A stretch of DNA of 64,000 nucleotides from Photobacterium sp. GB-56 (GTDB taxonomy: Bacteria; Pseudomonadota; Gammaproteobacteria; Enterobacterales; Vibrionaceae): positions 551,255 to 615,254 of the forward strand of contig NZ_PYNW01000001.1 in NCBI RefSeq assembly GCF_003026105.1, given 5' to 3'. The position numbers were made by a program, and so were the translations under genes. Shown here piece by piece: positions 39,743-50,637 of this stretch (position 1 is the stretch's first letter; each line of letters starts with the position of its first letter). The notes below the pieces were generated by a model. It was not told where the DNA came from. It was given only the letters and a program-made list of their open reading frames with translations, and did not search any database.

Positions 39743-41143
39743 TTAGAAGTTTGCAGAGCGTGGAGTACGTGGGAATGGGATCACGTCACGTACGTTACCC
39801 ATACCAGTTACGTAAGAGACTAGACGCTCAAAGCCTAGACCGAAACCAGCGTGTGGAACACTACCGTAACGACGTAGATCGCGGTACCAACCCATGTGCT
39901 CAGGATCTAGACCCATCTCAATCATACGTGCATCTAGAATGTCTAGGCGCTCTTCACGTTGAGAACCACCGATGATTTCACCAATGCCAGGTGCCAATAC
40001 GTCCATCGCTGCTACTGTCTTACCGTCGTCATTCAAACGCATGTAGAATGCTTTGATGTCTTTCGGGTAGTTCTTAACAATTACAGGTGCTTGGAAGTGT
40101 TCTTCTGCAAGGTAACGCTCGTGCTCAGAAGACATATCAATGCCCCACTCAACATCGAACTCGAACTTACGGCCAGAGTCTTGAAGGATCTTAATTGCAT
40201 CAGTGTAATCAACTTGTGCAAAGTCAGATGTTACGAACTTCTCTAGGCGAGAAATTGCGTCTTTGTCGATACGTTGAGCAAAGAACTCAAGGTCGTCACG
40301 ACGCTCTTCAAGTACCGCTTTGAATACGTACTTCAGCATGTCTTCAGCAAGTTTAGCTACATCGTCAAGTTCTGCGAATGCAACTTCAGGCTCAACCATC
40401 CAGAACTCAGCTAGGTGGCGGCTTGTGTTTGAGTTTTCAGCACGGAATGTTGGGCCGAAAGTGTAAACCTTGCTTAGTGCACACGCATATGCTTCAGCAT
40501 TTAGCTGACCAGAGACTGTTAGGAAAGTTTCTTTACCAAAGAAATCTTTGTCAAAGTCTACTTCGCCTTTATCAGTCATTGGAATGTTAGCCATGTCTAG
40601 CGTAGATACACGGAACATTTCACCGGCACCTTCACAGTCAGATGCTGTGATAAGTGGTGCAGACATCCAGAAGAAGCCTTGCTCGTGGTAGAAACGGTGG
40701 ATCGCTTGAGATAGACAGTTACGAACACGTGCAACAGCGCCGATCACGTTAGTACGTGGACGAAGATGTGCAACTTCACGTAAGTACTCAATTGAGTGAC
40801 GAGTTTTAGCCATCGGGTAAGAATCTGCATCTTCAACCCAACCAACGACTTTCACGTTGGTTGCTGCTAGTTCAAAATCTTGACCTTTAGCAGGAGATGC
40901 TACGATTGTACCGGTAACCTCAACAGAGCAACCAGTTGTAAGCTTAAGTACTTCATCCTGGTAATTATTTAACTCATTAGGGACCACGGCCTGAATCGGG
41001 TCGAAACAAGAGCCGTCATAAATGGCAAGGAAAGAGATCCCAGCTTTGGAATCACGACGTGAGCGAACCCAACCGCGAACAGTAACTTCACTGTCTACCG
41101 CTAGTTTGCCGCTTAATACGTCTGTTACAGGCGCGTAAGTCAT
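39743..41143 (-). CDS. asnS: Asparagine--tRNA ligase
   Basis: Class II aminoacyl-tRNA synthetase charging tRNA-Asn (466 residues). N-terminal OB-fold anticodon-binding domain ([14 protein letters not shown]), then the catalytic domain with motif 2 ([21 protein letters not shown]) and motif 3 ([29 protein letters not shown]). Essential housekeeping gene, transcribed alone. Confidence 0.97.
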   Translation of the reverse strand: MTYAPVTDVLSGKLAVDSEVTVRGWVRSRRDSKAGISFLAIYDGSCFDPIQAVVPNELNNYQDEVLKLTTGCSVEVTGTIVASPAKGQDFELAATNVKVVGWVEDADSYPMAKTRHSIEYLREVAHLRPRTNVIGAVARVRNCLSQAIHRFYHEQGFFWMSAPLITASDCEGAGEMFRVSTLDMANIPMTDKGEVDFDKDFFGKETFLTVSGQLNAEAYACALSKVYTFGPTFRAENSNTSRHLAEFWMVEPEVAFAELDDVAKLAEDMLKYVFKAVLEERRDDLEFFAQRIDKDAISRLEKFVTSDFAQVDYTDAIKILQDSGRKFEFDVEWGIDMSSEHERYLAEEHFQAPVIVKNYPKDIKAFYMRLNDDGKTVAAMDVLAPGIGEIIGGSQREERLDILDARMIEMGLDPEHMGWYRDLRRYGSVPHAGFGLGFERLVSYVTGMGNVRDVIPFPRTPRSANF

Positions 41144-41331
41144 GTTTAAATCATTCTCCGTTTAGGCACTGACTTTGGAATTAAAGTATCTCGTGCTTAA
41201 AGATATTTATGTATTAGCAATATTACCTTTCTTACGACAAGCATCAAGTATTGATATCAATCAAATGATAAATTGATGAAAGAAATAGGCAATTTGAGGT
41301 GATAGTTGGTTAATTATCGGTCATTTGCAAG

Positions 41332-41381
41332 AAACCGCTTCGCTTTAGCGTTGTAAAACATTAAAGCGAAGCGGTTTTTTG
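41332..41381. terminator. Long hairpin downstream of queE
   Basis: 15-bp stem AACCGCTTCGCTTTA / TAAAGCGAAGCGGTT. The T6 tract is on the plus-strand side, although both neighbouring genes are minus-strand; in the minus direction only a weak T-rich tail follows. Probably the queE terminator, but the orientation is odd. Confidence 0.6.
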
Positions 41382-41417
41382 ATAAATGTTTTATAAATCA
41401 AGCAAAGTACAGAGCGA

Positions 41418-42086
41418 TTAAGCGATGGCTAGATATTTGTGTGTTTGGATCGATAAACGCCAGTTACGTTGAATACATGTTTCAATACATAGTTCTGTTG
41501 CACGTGGCTTTTGACTAATAGGTTGAAGCGCAATCGTGACATCAGGTTTTAGCGTCACGCCATCAATGAGCGCATCAAGTTGTTCAATGTCTTTGCTAGT
41601 GCCGACAGGGTGCTTGATCTCGTTAGCACGCGCGAGGGAAGAAGCTAAAACGGGCAACTTTGCTTTCATGTTAATTTTTGGTGATACCGTTACCCAAGTA
41701 TTATCACTGGTTTGAATTTCAGATGTGCCACTGGTTTCGATCTGACAATTAAAGCCAGCTTTTTCTAGTGCATGAGTTAAAGGACGAAGATCGTAAATAC
41801 AAGGTTCACCGCCTGTAATAACAATATGTTTAGCCGTATATTTTTGATCTTGTAATAATTGCACTACACCATTAGCGTCAAGATTAGTCCAAAGTGGTGA
41901 GTCCCCAGTTTTAGCCATGATCTGCTCTAAGCTAACTAAATCTTGTGGCTCTGCTGTCCAAGTTTGTTTGGTGTCACACCATGAGCAGCCAACAGGGCAG
42001 ACTTGTAATCGAACAAAAATTGCAGGCACGCCAGTAAATACACCTTCACCCTGAATTGTTTCGAATACTTCGTTAATTTTGTACAC
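41418..42086 (-). CDS. queE: 7-carboxy-7-deazaguanine synthase
   Basis: Radical-SAM enzyme of the queuosine pathway (222 residues). Cluster motif C30-x3-C34-x2-C37 (CPVGCSWCD), then VITGGEPC and THKYLAIA at the C-terminus, as in E. coli QueE. Starts with GTG at 42086, supported by AGAGG six bases upstream. No other queuosine gene is in the window and no preQ1 riboswitch was seen in its leader. Confidence 0.94.
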   Translation of the reverse strand: MYKINEVFETIQGEGVFTGVPAIFVRLQVCPVGCSWCDTKQTWTAEPQDLVSLEQIMAKTGDSPLWTNLDANGVVQLLQDQKYTAKHIVITGGEPCIYDLRPLTHALEKAGFNCQIETSGTSEIQTSDNTWVTVSPKINMKAKLPVLASSLARANEIKHPVGTSKDIEQLDALIDGVTLKPDVTIALQPISQKPRATELCIETCIQRNWRLSIQTHKYLAIA

Positions 42087-42361
42087 GTTGAACCTCTTAT
42101 TTTCACGTCTATAACCATTCTAGTGTCAATGAAACATGATCATTATTAGAAAAGTTACTGCGTGAAATAAATCCGCTAATTAAAAAAAAGAGTAGGCAAA
42201 AAAGCCTTTTTTTCATTATCGCAGAAGCGAAACTCAATGTCTTTAGTCGTTGATAGTGATACTTGTCACGTACTGACGATAAGAGGCTTCACAATTACTT
42301 CGCAAAGTAAAAAAATTAGTTTCCGAAGGTTTTTAAGCTGATTTTTCTCAGGAGTATCGAC

Positions 42362-43576
42362 ATGTACGTCGCTCAGCCAGGCCATATCGATCATATAAAA
42401 AGAAATAATGCCGGCAGCGTATATAAACTAATTGATTTGTATGGGCCGATCTCACGCATTGAATTGTCTAAACGCAGTCAACTTGCCCCCGCAAGTATTA
42501 CTAAGATCACCCGTGAATTAATTGATGCGCATTTAATTAAAGAAACGCAATTTCAAGAACCGAGCAGCCGTGGACGACCTGCTATTGGGCTAGTTCCTGC
42601 CAATGAAGGGTGGCAATTTTTATCTATTCGTTTAGGTCGTGGTTATCTTACTATTGCTTTACATGCACTTGGCGGCGAAATTCTAGTAGAAGAACGTCAA
42701 GATATTGAGCAACTGCATCAAGAAGATGTGGTTAAAAAGTTATTAGCTGAAATAAACATTTTCTTTGCCAATCATGTTAGCGAACTAGACAGAATGACAG
42801 CGATTGCAGTGTCATTACCAGGGTTAGTTAATTCCAGTGAAGGTATGGTATTACAGATGCCACATTATAATGTGTCTAATTTACCCTTGGGTGAAATTAT
42901 TCACAATGAAACTGGATTGCCTGTTTTTATCGGTAATGACACGCGTTCATGGGCTTTAGCAGAAAAATTGTTCGGTAATTCTCGTGGTATTGCAAACTCC
43001 ATTTTGATTTCTATTCATCATGGTGTGGGGGCGGGGATTGTCCTTGATGATAATGTGCTGCAAGGGAAAACCGGTAACGTGGGTGAGCTTGGGCATATTC
43101 AAATTAAGCCGTTTGGCAAACGTTGTTTTTGCGGTAATCATGGCTGCTTAGAAACCGTTGCGAGTTTACAGGCCATTTTAGAACAAGTGAAAACGCAGCT
43201 TAAAGCAGGACATGAATCTATGCTAAATCATATGCCTTTAACGATTGAATCAGTATGTGATGCGGCAGTAGAAGGTGACAGTTTAGCGCGACAAATTATT
43301 GTGGAGTTAGGTCATAATTTAGGGCAAGCCATTGCGATAATGGTTAACCTATTTAACCCCCAGCGCATTTTGATTGGTGGGGAGTTTAATCGTGCTAAAT
43401 CGGTACTCTATCCTGCGATTATGGATCGTATTAGCTCGCAAACCTTACCTGTTTATTTCGATGGCTTAGAAATAGAAGAAAGCTGTTTTTACACTCAAGC
43501 GACGATGCCGGGAGCGGCTTTGGTTAAACAAGCGTTGTACGATGGACATTTATTGATGAAACTCGTCGACGGTTAA
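42362..43576 (+). CDS. mlc: ROK-family repressor Mlc
   Basis: Glucose-responsive global repressor of PTS genes, which is sequestered by the glucose permease EIICB. 404 residues; helix-turn-helix about 25-60 (ISRIELSKRSQLAPASITKITREL), ROK core with the structural zinc site H245, C255, C257, C262. NagC is the closest alternative, but the N-terminus (QPGHIDHIKRNNAGSVYKLID) and the zinc spacing fit Mlc. CAGGAG lies upstream of ATG 42362. Confidence 0.93.
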   Translation: MYVAQPGHIDHIKRNNAGSVYKLIDLYGPISRIELSKRSQLAPASITKITRELIDAHLIKETQFQEPSSRGRPAIGLVPANEGWQFLSIRLGRGYLTIALHALGGEILVEERQDIEQLHQEDVVKKLLAEINIFFANHVSELDRMTAIAVSLPGLVNSSEGMVLQMPHYNVSNLPLGEIIHNETGLPVFIGNDTRSWALAEKLFGNSRGIANSILISIHHGVGAGIVLDDNVLQGKTGNVGELGHIQIKPFGKRCFCGNHGCLETVASLQAILEQVKTQLKAGHESMLNHMPLTIESVCDAAVEGDSLARQIIVELGHNLGQAIAIMVNLFNPQRILIGGEFNRAKSVLYPAIMDRISSQTLPVYFDGLEIEESCFYTQATMPGAALVKQALYDGHLLMKLVDG

Positions 43577-43625
43577 TTATATTTGATTTAAGTGATTGCT
43601 ATAACTAATTGATACTACATGGAGA

Positions 43626-44528
43626 TTAGAATTTTTCTTTAATTTCCATGTAGCTTTCTCGAATATGTTCAATCAGTGCTTGAATCCGTTTAGCAGGTTT
43701 TCTGGTATACGGATAGACAGCATAAATCCCCACCACTTTACCCGCATGTGCCGAGAGCAATTCAACTAACTCACCGCGCTCTAATTCATCATGAACTAAG
43801 CAATTGGGTAGATAAGCGATACCATTACCTGCGAGGACATTTTTTTTCAACGCTATCGCATTGTCGGATGAAAAGTTTCCGCTGACTTTTTGAGTGTAAA
43901 TTTTATTTTGTTTAATAAATTGCCAGTCAAAAGGGCCAGTACTTTGAGGGTTATAACCTAGACAATTATGGCTATTGAGATCTTTAGGTTTTTCTGGCTT
44001 GCCATAATGTTCAATGTAAGCGGGTGAGGCACATATTACCCAGCGAGAATTAAAAATATGACGAGCGATTAAGCTTGAATCTTCGAGATAACCGGTACGG
44101 ATCACCAAATCGTAGTTATCAGCAACGAGATCGACAAAGTGATTGTTTAGCGACATATCAACCGAAAGACCGGGGTGTTTCTGACAAAAATCAGACACGG
44201 CTTTTGCTAATACTAATTCGCCTGAAATTGTCGGTACTGACATCCGAATTTTACCAGAGAGTGCTTCGCTGTAGCCCTTCACAGAGTCAAAAGCAGCTTG
44301 AGCAACATGGTTGATACTTTTAGCACGATGGTAAAGGACTTCACCGGGTTCTGTGAGTGTTAGCTTTCGTGTGGTGCGATATATAAGTTGTAAGCCTAAT
44401 TCGGTTTCAAGTTTACTAATACGCTTGCTAACAACGGATTTAGTCACATTATTGAGTTCAGCAACCTTACTGAATGAGCCATGTTCAATAACTTGAGTGA
44501 ATAAAACGAGATCATCGATAGCTGGCAT
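43626..44528 (-). CDS. LysR-family regulator
   Basis: 300-residue regulator with an N-terminal winged helix (FTQVIEHGSFSKVAELNNVTKSVVSKRISKLE) and effector domain. It lies between mlc, toward which it is convergent, and the lut operon, from which it is separated by a terminator, in the same direction. Control of lut is possible but not shown. Confidence 0.88.
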   Translation of the reverse strand: MPAIDDLVLFTQVIEHGSFSKVAELNNVTKSVVSKRISKLETELGLQLIYRTTRKLTLTEPGEVLYHRAKSINHVAQAAFDSVKGYSEALSGKIRMSVPTISGELVLAKAVSDFCQKHPGLSVDMSLNNHFVDLVADNYDLVIRTGYLEDSSLIARHIFNSRWVICASPAYIEHYGKPEKPKDLNSHNCLGYNPQSTGPFDWQFIKQNKIYTQKVSGNFSSDNAIALKKNVLAGNGIAYLPNCLVHDELERGELVELLSAHAGKVVGIYAVYPYTRKPAKRIQALIEHIRESYMEIKEKF

Positions 44529-44592
44529 TATTTATCCCACTTAAAGCCTAATAGGCGAAGGATTATATACTTAAAAAGATTAAATTCTAGAT

Positions 44593-44619
44593 AAAAAAAC
44601 GCAGCCCGAAGACTGCGTT
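44593..44619 (-). terminator. Terminator of lldP-lutABC
   Basis: Stem AACGCAG / CTGCGTT with an 8-nt loop; in the minus direction a T7 tract follows. About 70 bp beyond lutC. Confidence 0.75.
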
Positions 44620-44691
44620 ATTCGTATTCCCGTAATGTGCTTAACCACTAGTATCCTACTAGTTTGCTATCACTATTGGTGATAAGTAAGC

Positions 44692-45444
44692 TTACATATC
44701 ATCAATAATGATGTAGGTGGCAAAGACGGGCCCATGCACACCAACAACTTTGATCAGCTCGATATCTGCTGTCGAGCTCGGACCTGAAATAAAGTTAACA
44801 CATGAAGGTACACGTTCACCGTTCATGGCTTTTTGATGCAGAATCTCAGTTGCTTGTGTTAAACGAGCAACGATTGAGCTTTTAGGTACAACGAATACAG
44901 AAGCTTCTGGTAATAGGCTTACTGCGCGACCCTGTGCTGGGTTGCTGTAAAGTACCATTGTGCCTGATTCTGCTAACGCTTGTTCAGCGAATACAACACC
45001 AACTTTTGCACGTTCAGCTACTGTGATGTTTGCTTCGTAACCCGCCGAGTGATCCCAAATGTAAACACCATGCTTATCGGCGCTCAAATCTTTCGGGTCA
45101 ATAATGTTAAGTAGACGAGTATCTGCGGTAAAGATGGTTTCACCAACAGGATCAATGTTTGTTTCGTCTTCGCTGCAATATTTGAAACAAACATTACGCA
45201 GTGCTTCTGCTAACTGTGCTTTGGTTGTCACAACAGCTTGTGCGCCTAAAGAAGACTGCGTGTATTCGACCAAGATATCTTTTAATTCATCTTGTGATTT
45301 ATCAGCAAATACGTCTTTGTGACAGTTATATTTTAGTTTCGGACGCTCTACTGGGGTAGTAATACGCTCACGACCAAGTTGTTTAGCGATGTTGTTAAGG
45401 AAACTATCGCGATTATAAATGCGTTGCTCATTTTGAGATGACAT
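44692..45444 (-). CDS. lutC: L-lactate oxidation complex subunit LutC
   Basis: LUD-domain protein (250 residues; YkgG/LldG type), third component of the LutABC iron-sulfur complex that oxidises L-lactate to pyruvate. The core motif AEQALAESGTMVLYSNPAQGRAVSLLPE is clear. 16 bp after lutB in the same operon. Confidence 0.92.
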   Translation of the reverse strand: MSSQNEQRIYNRDSFLNNIAKQLGRERITTPVERPKLKYNCHKDVFADKSQDELKDILVEYTQSSLGAQAVVTTKAQLAEALRNVCFKYCSEDETNIDPVGETIFTADTRLLNIIDPKDLSADKHGVYIWDHSAGYEANITVAERAKVGVVFAEQALAESGTMVLYSNPAQGRAVSLLPEASVFVVPKSSIVARLTQATEILHQKAMNGERVPSCVNFISGPSSTADIELIKVVGVHGPVFATYIIIDDM

Positions 45445-45460
45445 ACGGAAAGCTCCTTAA

Positions 45461-46873
45461 TTATTTATTTTTGTTTTTAAACCAACTGCGGAATGACTCA
45501 CCCGATGGGTTTGGTAAATCACGCGTCTGAGTCCATGCGTTTAGTAGACCAACTTTAAATGGTAATTGACCATTTTTAATCAGTTTACCTGCAACGATAG
45601 CACCGATCTTAACGGTTTTATCCCATAGTGCAGGGTGAGCATTTACAAAGCTAAATCCACTGACGGAAGCTCGCTCCATGGAATCTGTGATTTTCTCTTC
45701 ACCCATGATTTGACGGTGTTTAAGCAGCAAATCAGACAATGGGATTTTCACCGGACATACGTCATGACAAGCACGACATAAGCTACAAGCATTGGGTAGA
45801 TCTTTAAAATCTTCATAGCCGCCAAGTAGTGGCGAAAGTACCGCACCAATAGGGCCTGAATAGATTGAGCCGTAAGATTGACCACCGATATGGCGGTATG
45901 CAGGGCACGTGTTAACACACGCTGCACAACGGATACAACGTAGGATAGAGCGGAATTGAGAACCAAGAATTTTAGAACGACCGTTATCTACAATCACCAA
46001 GTGGAACTCTTCAGGACCATCACAGTTACCGTCTTCACGAGGACCTGTAAGTGCTGTCACATAACCTGTTAGAGGTAGACCTACTGCACTTCGACATAGC
46101 AAACTCGCAACAATATCGAATTCTTCAAACGTAGGAACGATACGCTCCATACCCATTACCGCGATATGCGTTTTCGGTAGGCTGGTTGCAAGACGTGCGT
46201 TACCTTCATTGGTAACAAGGGTGACGGTGCCTGATTCTGCGATAGCAAAGTTACAGCCAGTAATACCGATCTCTGCTTCAAGGAAATCATGACGAATATG
46301 TTGACGAACAAAACGTGTCATTTCTTCTGGATCAGAAGAACCTTCGTAACCGAGTTTCTTGTTGAAAACATCACGAATTTGAGTACGGTTTTTATGTAGT
46401 GCTGGTACAACGATGTGTGATGGCGCATCACAATCATCGACTTGAAGAATGTATTCGCCAAGATCGGTTTCAATCACTTCACAGTTATTACGCTGAATCA
46501 CTTGGTTCATACCGATTTCTTCGGTCACCATGGATTTAGACTTAACCACTTTTTTCGCATTCTTTTGCTGGATAATCTTTTCGATGTAGTTAGTTGCATC
46601 TTCAGCTGTTGCTGCAAAGAATACATGACCACCGTTCTTTTCAACGTTATCGCTAAGTTGTTGTAGGTAGTAGTCTAGGTTTTCAAGCACATGGTTACGG
46701 ATATCCATACCCATTTCGCGCCACTCTTCCCAGTTACCGAGTTTCTCCGCAGCAACAGCGCGATTTTTGAACATACGTTCTTGTGCATTAGCAACAGCGG
46801 CACGCATAGACTCGTCTTTCATTTTTACATGAATACGATCTTTAAATTTTTGGTTGCTTGTTTTCATTGACAT
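45461..46873 (-). CDS. lutB: L-lactate oxidation complex iron-sulfur subunit LutB
   Basis: 470-residue protein (YkgF/LldF) with an N-terminal LUD domain ([22 protein letters not shown]) and two [4Fe-4S] clusters, [12 protein letters not shown] and [12 protein letters not shown]. Contacts LutA and LutC. Start 46873 or the second Met at 46867. Confidence 0.95.
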   Translation of the reverse strand: MSMKTSNQKFKDRIHVKMKDESMRAAVANAQERMFKNRAVAAEKLGNWEEWREMGMDIRNHVLENLDYYLQQLSDNVEKNGGHVFFAATAEDATNYIEKIIQQKNAKKVVKSKSMVTEEIGMNQVIQRNNCEVIETDLGEYILQVDDCDAPSHIVVPALHKNRTQIRDVFNKKLGYEGSSDPEEMTRFVRQHIRHDFLEAEIGITGCNFAIAESGTVTLVTNEGNARLATSLPKTHIAVMGMERIVPTFEEFDIVASLLCRSAVGLPLTGYVTALTGPREDGNCDGPEEFHLVIVDNGRSKILGSQFRSILRCIRCAACVNTCPAYRHIGGQSYGSIYSGPIGAVLSPLLGGYEDFKDLPNACSLCRACHDVCPVKIPLSDLLLKHRQIMGEEKITDSMERASVSGFSFVNAHPALWDKTVKIGAIVAGKLIKNGQLPFKVGLLNAWTQTRDLPNPSGESFRSWFKNKNK

Positions 46874-46885
46874 AATAATGACCTC

Positions 46886-47605
46886 TTAACGACTCATCAG
46901 CACATCAACAATGTGCATCACTTTGATTGGTTGACCTTCACGGCTAATACGACCACCAATATTTAATAAGCAGCTAATATCAGCGCCGATTAAGAAATCA
47001 GGCTCTACTGCTTTAATGTGACGCACTTTTTCTGTCACCATCTCACCGGAGATTTCAGACATTTTCACAGAGAATGTACCGCCAAAACCACAACATGTTT
47101 CTTGGTTTTCGATAGGTAAAAGCTCAAGTCCTTCAACGTTGCTTAGAAGAAGTAGAGGTTCTTCACGTACGCCAAGTTTACGGATCAAGCTACAAGAAGG
47201 ATGGTAAACACCTTTACCTTCAAGACGAGCACCGACGTTTTCAACACCTAGCTGACGTACAACAAATTGTGTTAGTTCGAACAGACGATCAGCGACTTTT
47301 TTCGCGCGCTCTGCCCATTCTGGTTCATCTGCTAAATACTCAGGGTACTTTTTAACCGCAGCCGCACAAGAACCGGCAGGGGTTACGATAGGGAAGTCAT
47401 TGATCTCAAAAGCTTGGATCATACTTTTCATTGCCGGCTTACTTTTTTCAATGTAGCCACTATTTAATGCAGGCTGACCACAACAACCTTGACGTTCTGG
47501 GAAGATCACATCGCAGCCAAGTTGTTCTAGTAAACCTACTGTTTTTTTGGCAACTTCAGCTTTTACTGTATCGCCTAGGCAGGTGACAAAAAAGTTTACC
47601 TTCAT
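46886..47605 (-). CDS. lutA: L-lactate oxidation complex subunit LutA
   Basis: 239-residue CCG-domain protein (YkgE/LldE) from ATG 47605 (GGAG upstream; a longer ORF to 47680 is not supported). The two cysteine-rich motifs are ERQGCCGQPALNSGY and NQETCCGFGGTFSVK, which hold an iron-sulfur cluster. First enzyme gene after the permease. Confidence 0.94.
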   Translation of the reverse strand: MKVNFFVTCLGDTVKAEVAKKTVGLLEQLGCDVIFPERQGCCGQPALNSGYIEKSKPAMKSMIQAFEINDFPIVTPAGSCAAAVKKYPEYLADEPEWAERAKKVADRLFELTQFVVRQLGVENVGARLEGKGVYHPSCSLIRKLGVREEPLLLLSNVEGLELLPIENQETCCGFGGTFSVKMSEISGEMVTEKVRHIKAVEPDFLIGADISCLLNIGGRISREGQPIKVMHIVDVLMSR

Positions 47606-47704
47606 TTTATTGCTCCAGTGGCGGGTTACCGCCTGATTGTTCATATTTGAGATTGGCTTACCCGAAAGCAAGCCAATCATTTATCTAATGTTATGTAGGG
47701 ACAA

Positions 47705-49288
47705 TTAGATAAAAATGCTGACACATGCTGCAATCACACCGTACAAAATCATAGGGATCACTGTACGCTTAATGATGTAGCCTTCTTTATTTGCAATACC
47801 AAGAATGGTCGATACCGCAATAATATTGTTAATACACACCATATTACCCATCGCACCACCAACAGATTGCATGGCTAAAATAGTGGTTTCAGGCAACCCA
47901 ACATTGTGCGCGATACTCTGCTGAATTGCGCCAAAGGTTAGGTTTGAAACGGTTGCTGATCCTGAGAAAAAAGCACCAAGCGCACCTAAATAAGCGGCGC
48001 AGTATTGCCAGTTTTTACCCATTAGATCAGCAAAGGCATTACCCGTTGTCATAATGGGTGAGTGCTCTCCACCAATCATCATAAACTTCACCATAATTAA
48101 CGCGCCTACTAGGGCGATAAACGGTGTTTTAATGCGTGATGCGGTATCACTAAATACTTGTTTTGTTTGCTGCATATTCATTTTTAGGAAAGGAATTGAA
48201 ATAAGCACTACCACAAAAAACGGAATTAATGCCGGCACATAGAGTGTTTTATATGCCCAAGATGTATCTGTACCTAAAATATGACTAAGCTGAATGATTA
48301 ACGCTTGGCTAAGATGTAAATCAGCAAAACCTACATTTAGATGTAACATCGGCGTTGCATCATTTAATAGGCCTTTGAGACCAAGTTGCTTAATACGGGT
48401 TACGATTAAAATAACAATCAGTAATAGTGTTGGCGCCATTGCTTTAAAAACAGTACCAAATGGTAATCTTGCTAATTTTTCATCGTTGTCAGCATCTGTC
48501 TGCTTTTCTAAACCAATATTGTAACGAGCAAAAATAATCGACAGCGTTAAGCCAATTGCGCCACCGATCAATGCTGGGAACTCGTAGTTCCACTGGGCTA
48601 GACATACATAAGGTATAGTACATGACCAAATGCTTAGTTGGATAAACACAAAGTTGCGTTTTATTTGTTGCCAGTTAACAACAAACTTAAGCGCAATGAC
48701 GGGAATAACTACCGCTGCTGCTGTATGCATAATTGCTGATAGGCGACCGACATCAAGCAATTCTGCATCGGGAAGTCCTAAGTTGCCTAAACCAAACCAT
48801 GTAGGTGTACCCACTGCACCAAAAGAGACTGGAACAGAATTCATAACCAGTGCTAGCATGGCTACACGTAATGGATTAAAACCAAGACCGACTAATATCG
48901 GCGCTGCAATTGCTGCCGGGGTACCAAACCCCGATGCGCCTTCAATCATAAAAGCGAATGCCCATCCAATAATCATCAACTGACCGACTTGGTTTTTACT
49001 GATGCCTTCTAACCATTGGCGAATCACATCTTCAGCACCAGATACGTTTAACGTACGATTTAATAAAATAGCACCTGCAATAATTGATATTGGCGTTATC
49101 GCGGATAATGCACCAGAAATGACGTTTGCGGCTAAAAGTTGGCTGTCTGTACCAAAATAGACAAGTTGTAAAAAACCAACGATGAGTGCCGTCACTGGTA
49201 ATGCGATATGTGATGGTAACGCATTCTTTTTTGTCATCATCCAAATTAAAAGCAAAATAGGGATAACCGATATTGCAAGATTTAACAT
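47705..49288 (-). CDS. lldP: L-lactate permease
   Basis: Multi-span proton/lactate symporter (527 residues from ATG 49288, with AGGTGGG upstream). Family hallmark segments: MIEGASGFGTPAAIAAPILVGLGF and SVPVSFGAVGTPTWFGLG. First gene of lldP-lutA-lutB-lutC, which together import and oxidise L-lactate to feed the respiratory chain. Confidence 0.95.
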   Translation of the reverse strand: MLNLAISVIPILLLIWMMTKKNALPSHIALPVTALIVGFLQLVYFGTDSQLLAANVISGALSAITPISIIAGAILLNRTLNVSGAEDVIRQWLEGISKNQVGQLMIIGWAFAFMIEGASGFGTPAAIAAPILVGLGFNPLRVAMLALVMNSVPVSFGAVGTPTWFGLGNLGLPDAELLDVGRLSAIMHTAAAVVIPVIALKFVVNWQQIKRNFVFIQLSIWSCTIPYVCLAQWNYEFPALIGGAIGLTLSIIFARYNIGLEKQTDADNDEKLARLPFGTVFKAMAPTLLLIVILIVTRIKQLGLKGLLNDATPMLHLNVGFADLHLSQALIIQLSHILGTDTSWAYKTLYVPALIPFFVVVLISIPFLKMNMQQTKQVFSDTASRIKTPFIALVGALIMVKFMMIGGEHSPIMTTGNAFADLMGKNWQYCAAYLGALGAFFSGSATVSNLTFGAIQQSIAHNVGLPETTILAMQSVGGAMGNMVCINNIIAVSTILGIANKEGYIIKRTVIPMILYGVIAACVSIFI

Positions 49289-49935
49289 ATTTCCCACCTA
49301 AGTTATTTCGTTGTTTCACGAAATTGTTTTGTTGTTATTTTTAATTATTTACTGAGTGACACGTAATAACTGAACGTATAACCACAGTGGGAAGAGTATT
49401 TTAGGTTGGAAATAGATGATGACTATCTATTTTTTAATCCCAAAGGTGATGAAAAATAAAAGAAATGTGATGCTAGTTGACAATTATGTATCAGTGGTTG
49501 TTTTTATATTTATTTATAATCAATGAGTTGTGTGTTTCTGGAGAGAGTGTTTAATAATTGATTAGGTGAGTATTGGAAACAAACATTTTGCGATTCCAAC
49601 CTAATAAAGATGCTAATTTTTTGAATAATAGATAAGTTTAGTAAAAAATAAAATAAGACTTATTTTCAAATGAAATCGTATTTGTTGTAATTAAACTACA
49701 AGTGCGATTTTATTTTTGTATAAGAATGGAAATATAAAACGACGTTATTTTGTTTATATTATAAATAAGGTTGTTCTTATATTTGAAATTGTAAATGAAT
49801 GGTCAGGTTAAATATATATTGTCGAGGTGAAGTGAAAAATTATAAATGCAATTAGTCAATAAATGAATAGGGTTATAGAGCCTCTCAACGGTATTTCTAG
49901 CTATAAGGAATTTAGCGAGAGGCTGTAAGTAAGTC
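49289..49935. other. Intergenic region upstream of lldP
   Basis: About 650 bp of AT-rich DNA with no ORF. It must hold the lldP-lut promoter. A hairpin AGCCTCTC / GAGAGGCT (49879-49924) lies just beyond the chrR stop, without a T tract. No operator could be assigned. Confidence 0.5.
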
Positions 49936-50637
49936 TTAGTATATGGCTTTACCTATACTGTTAAACAGTTGGCTCACACCTTGAGTAAAATGAAGTGGGG
50001 CATTTGACACGGTGTAGCAAAGGCACCCTTCAGAAGTTTTTGGGCTGTGTCCTGAATGTGACTCATCAAGTAAGATAAAATCACCAGCAACATAGTGCCC
50101 GTTTTCATCTTCGAAATCCCCAGCAAGCAACAGCGTAAGTTCGTAGCCTTTATGAGTATGAGTCGGGATAGTACCGCCTTTGCCTATGTGCAATAAGCTG
50201 GATCTGACTTCACCTTCTTCAAAGGGTAATCGAGCACGACTAATTTTCCCTAAATTGCGCCAATTTAACTGATGAAATTTAGTGAATGCTCTCGGTAATG
50301 CATAGGTTATACCTTTACATTCAATAGTAAGGGACTCTGGCTCATGGTATGGCGTATTGTCATCACTACTCTCTGTAATGTCACTCAGCATGGCAGAAAA
50401 ACATGCATCTACTTTAAGATCATGCTGTAAATCACGTTGTGCATCTTTTGCTTGCGCCCAAGAAGCATTGGCAATTTGAGGTGTTAATTGTGATTCTAAC
50501 TGTTGGCAATGAGGGCAAAGTTCAATATGTGCTGCCACAGCCAGCGACATAGAAAGGGGTAATCTACCTTCTATGTGTTGCTCGAGTAATTGTTTATTGG
50601 GGTGATGTTTGATTAACGATATATTATTAGTAGGCAT
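49936..50637 (-). CDS. chrR: ChrR-type zinc anti-sigma factor with cupin domain
   Basis: Holds the ECF sigma factor inactive until a signal such as singlet oxygen. 233 residues from ATG 50637 (GGAGAG upstream). N-terminal zinc anti-sigma domain with H37-x3-C41-x2-C44 (AHIELCPHC); C-terminal cupin with THTHKGYE and the Asp/Gly-rich turn GDFEDENG. Overlaps the sigma gene by 11 bp. In Rhodobacter sphaeroides ChrR responds to singlet oxygen; the signal here is inferred. Confidence 0.9.
   Translation of the reverse strand: MPTNNISLIKHHPNKQLLEQHIEGRLPLSMSLAVAAHIELCPHCQQLESQLTPQIANASWAQAKDAQRDLQHDLKVDACFSAMLSDITESSDDNTPYHEPESLTIECKGITYALPRAFTKFHQLNWRNLGKISRARLPFEEGEVRSSLLHIGKGGTIPTHTHKGYELTLLLAGDFEDENGHYVAGDFILLDESHSGHSPKTSEGCLCYTVSNAPLHFTQGVSQLFNSIGKAIY

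Noticed and set aside
42087..42361. preQ1 riboswitch upstream of queE
   Set aside because: No conserved preQ1 aptamer pattern could be found; only an A/T hairpin near 42193-42215.
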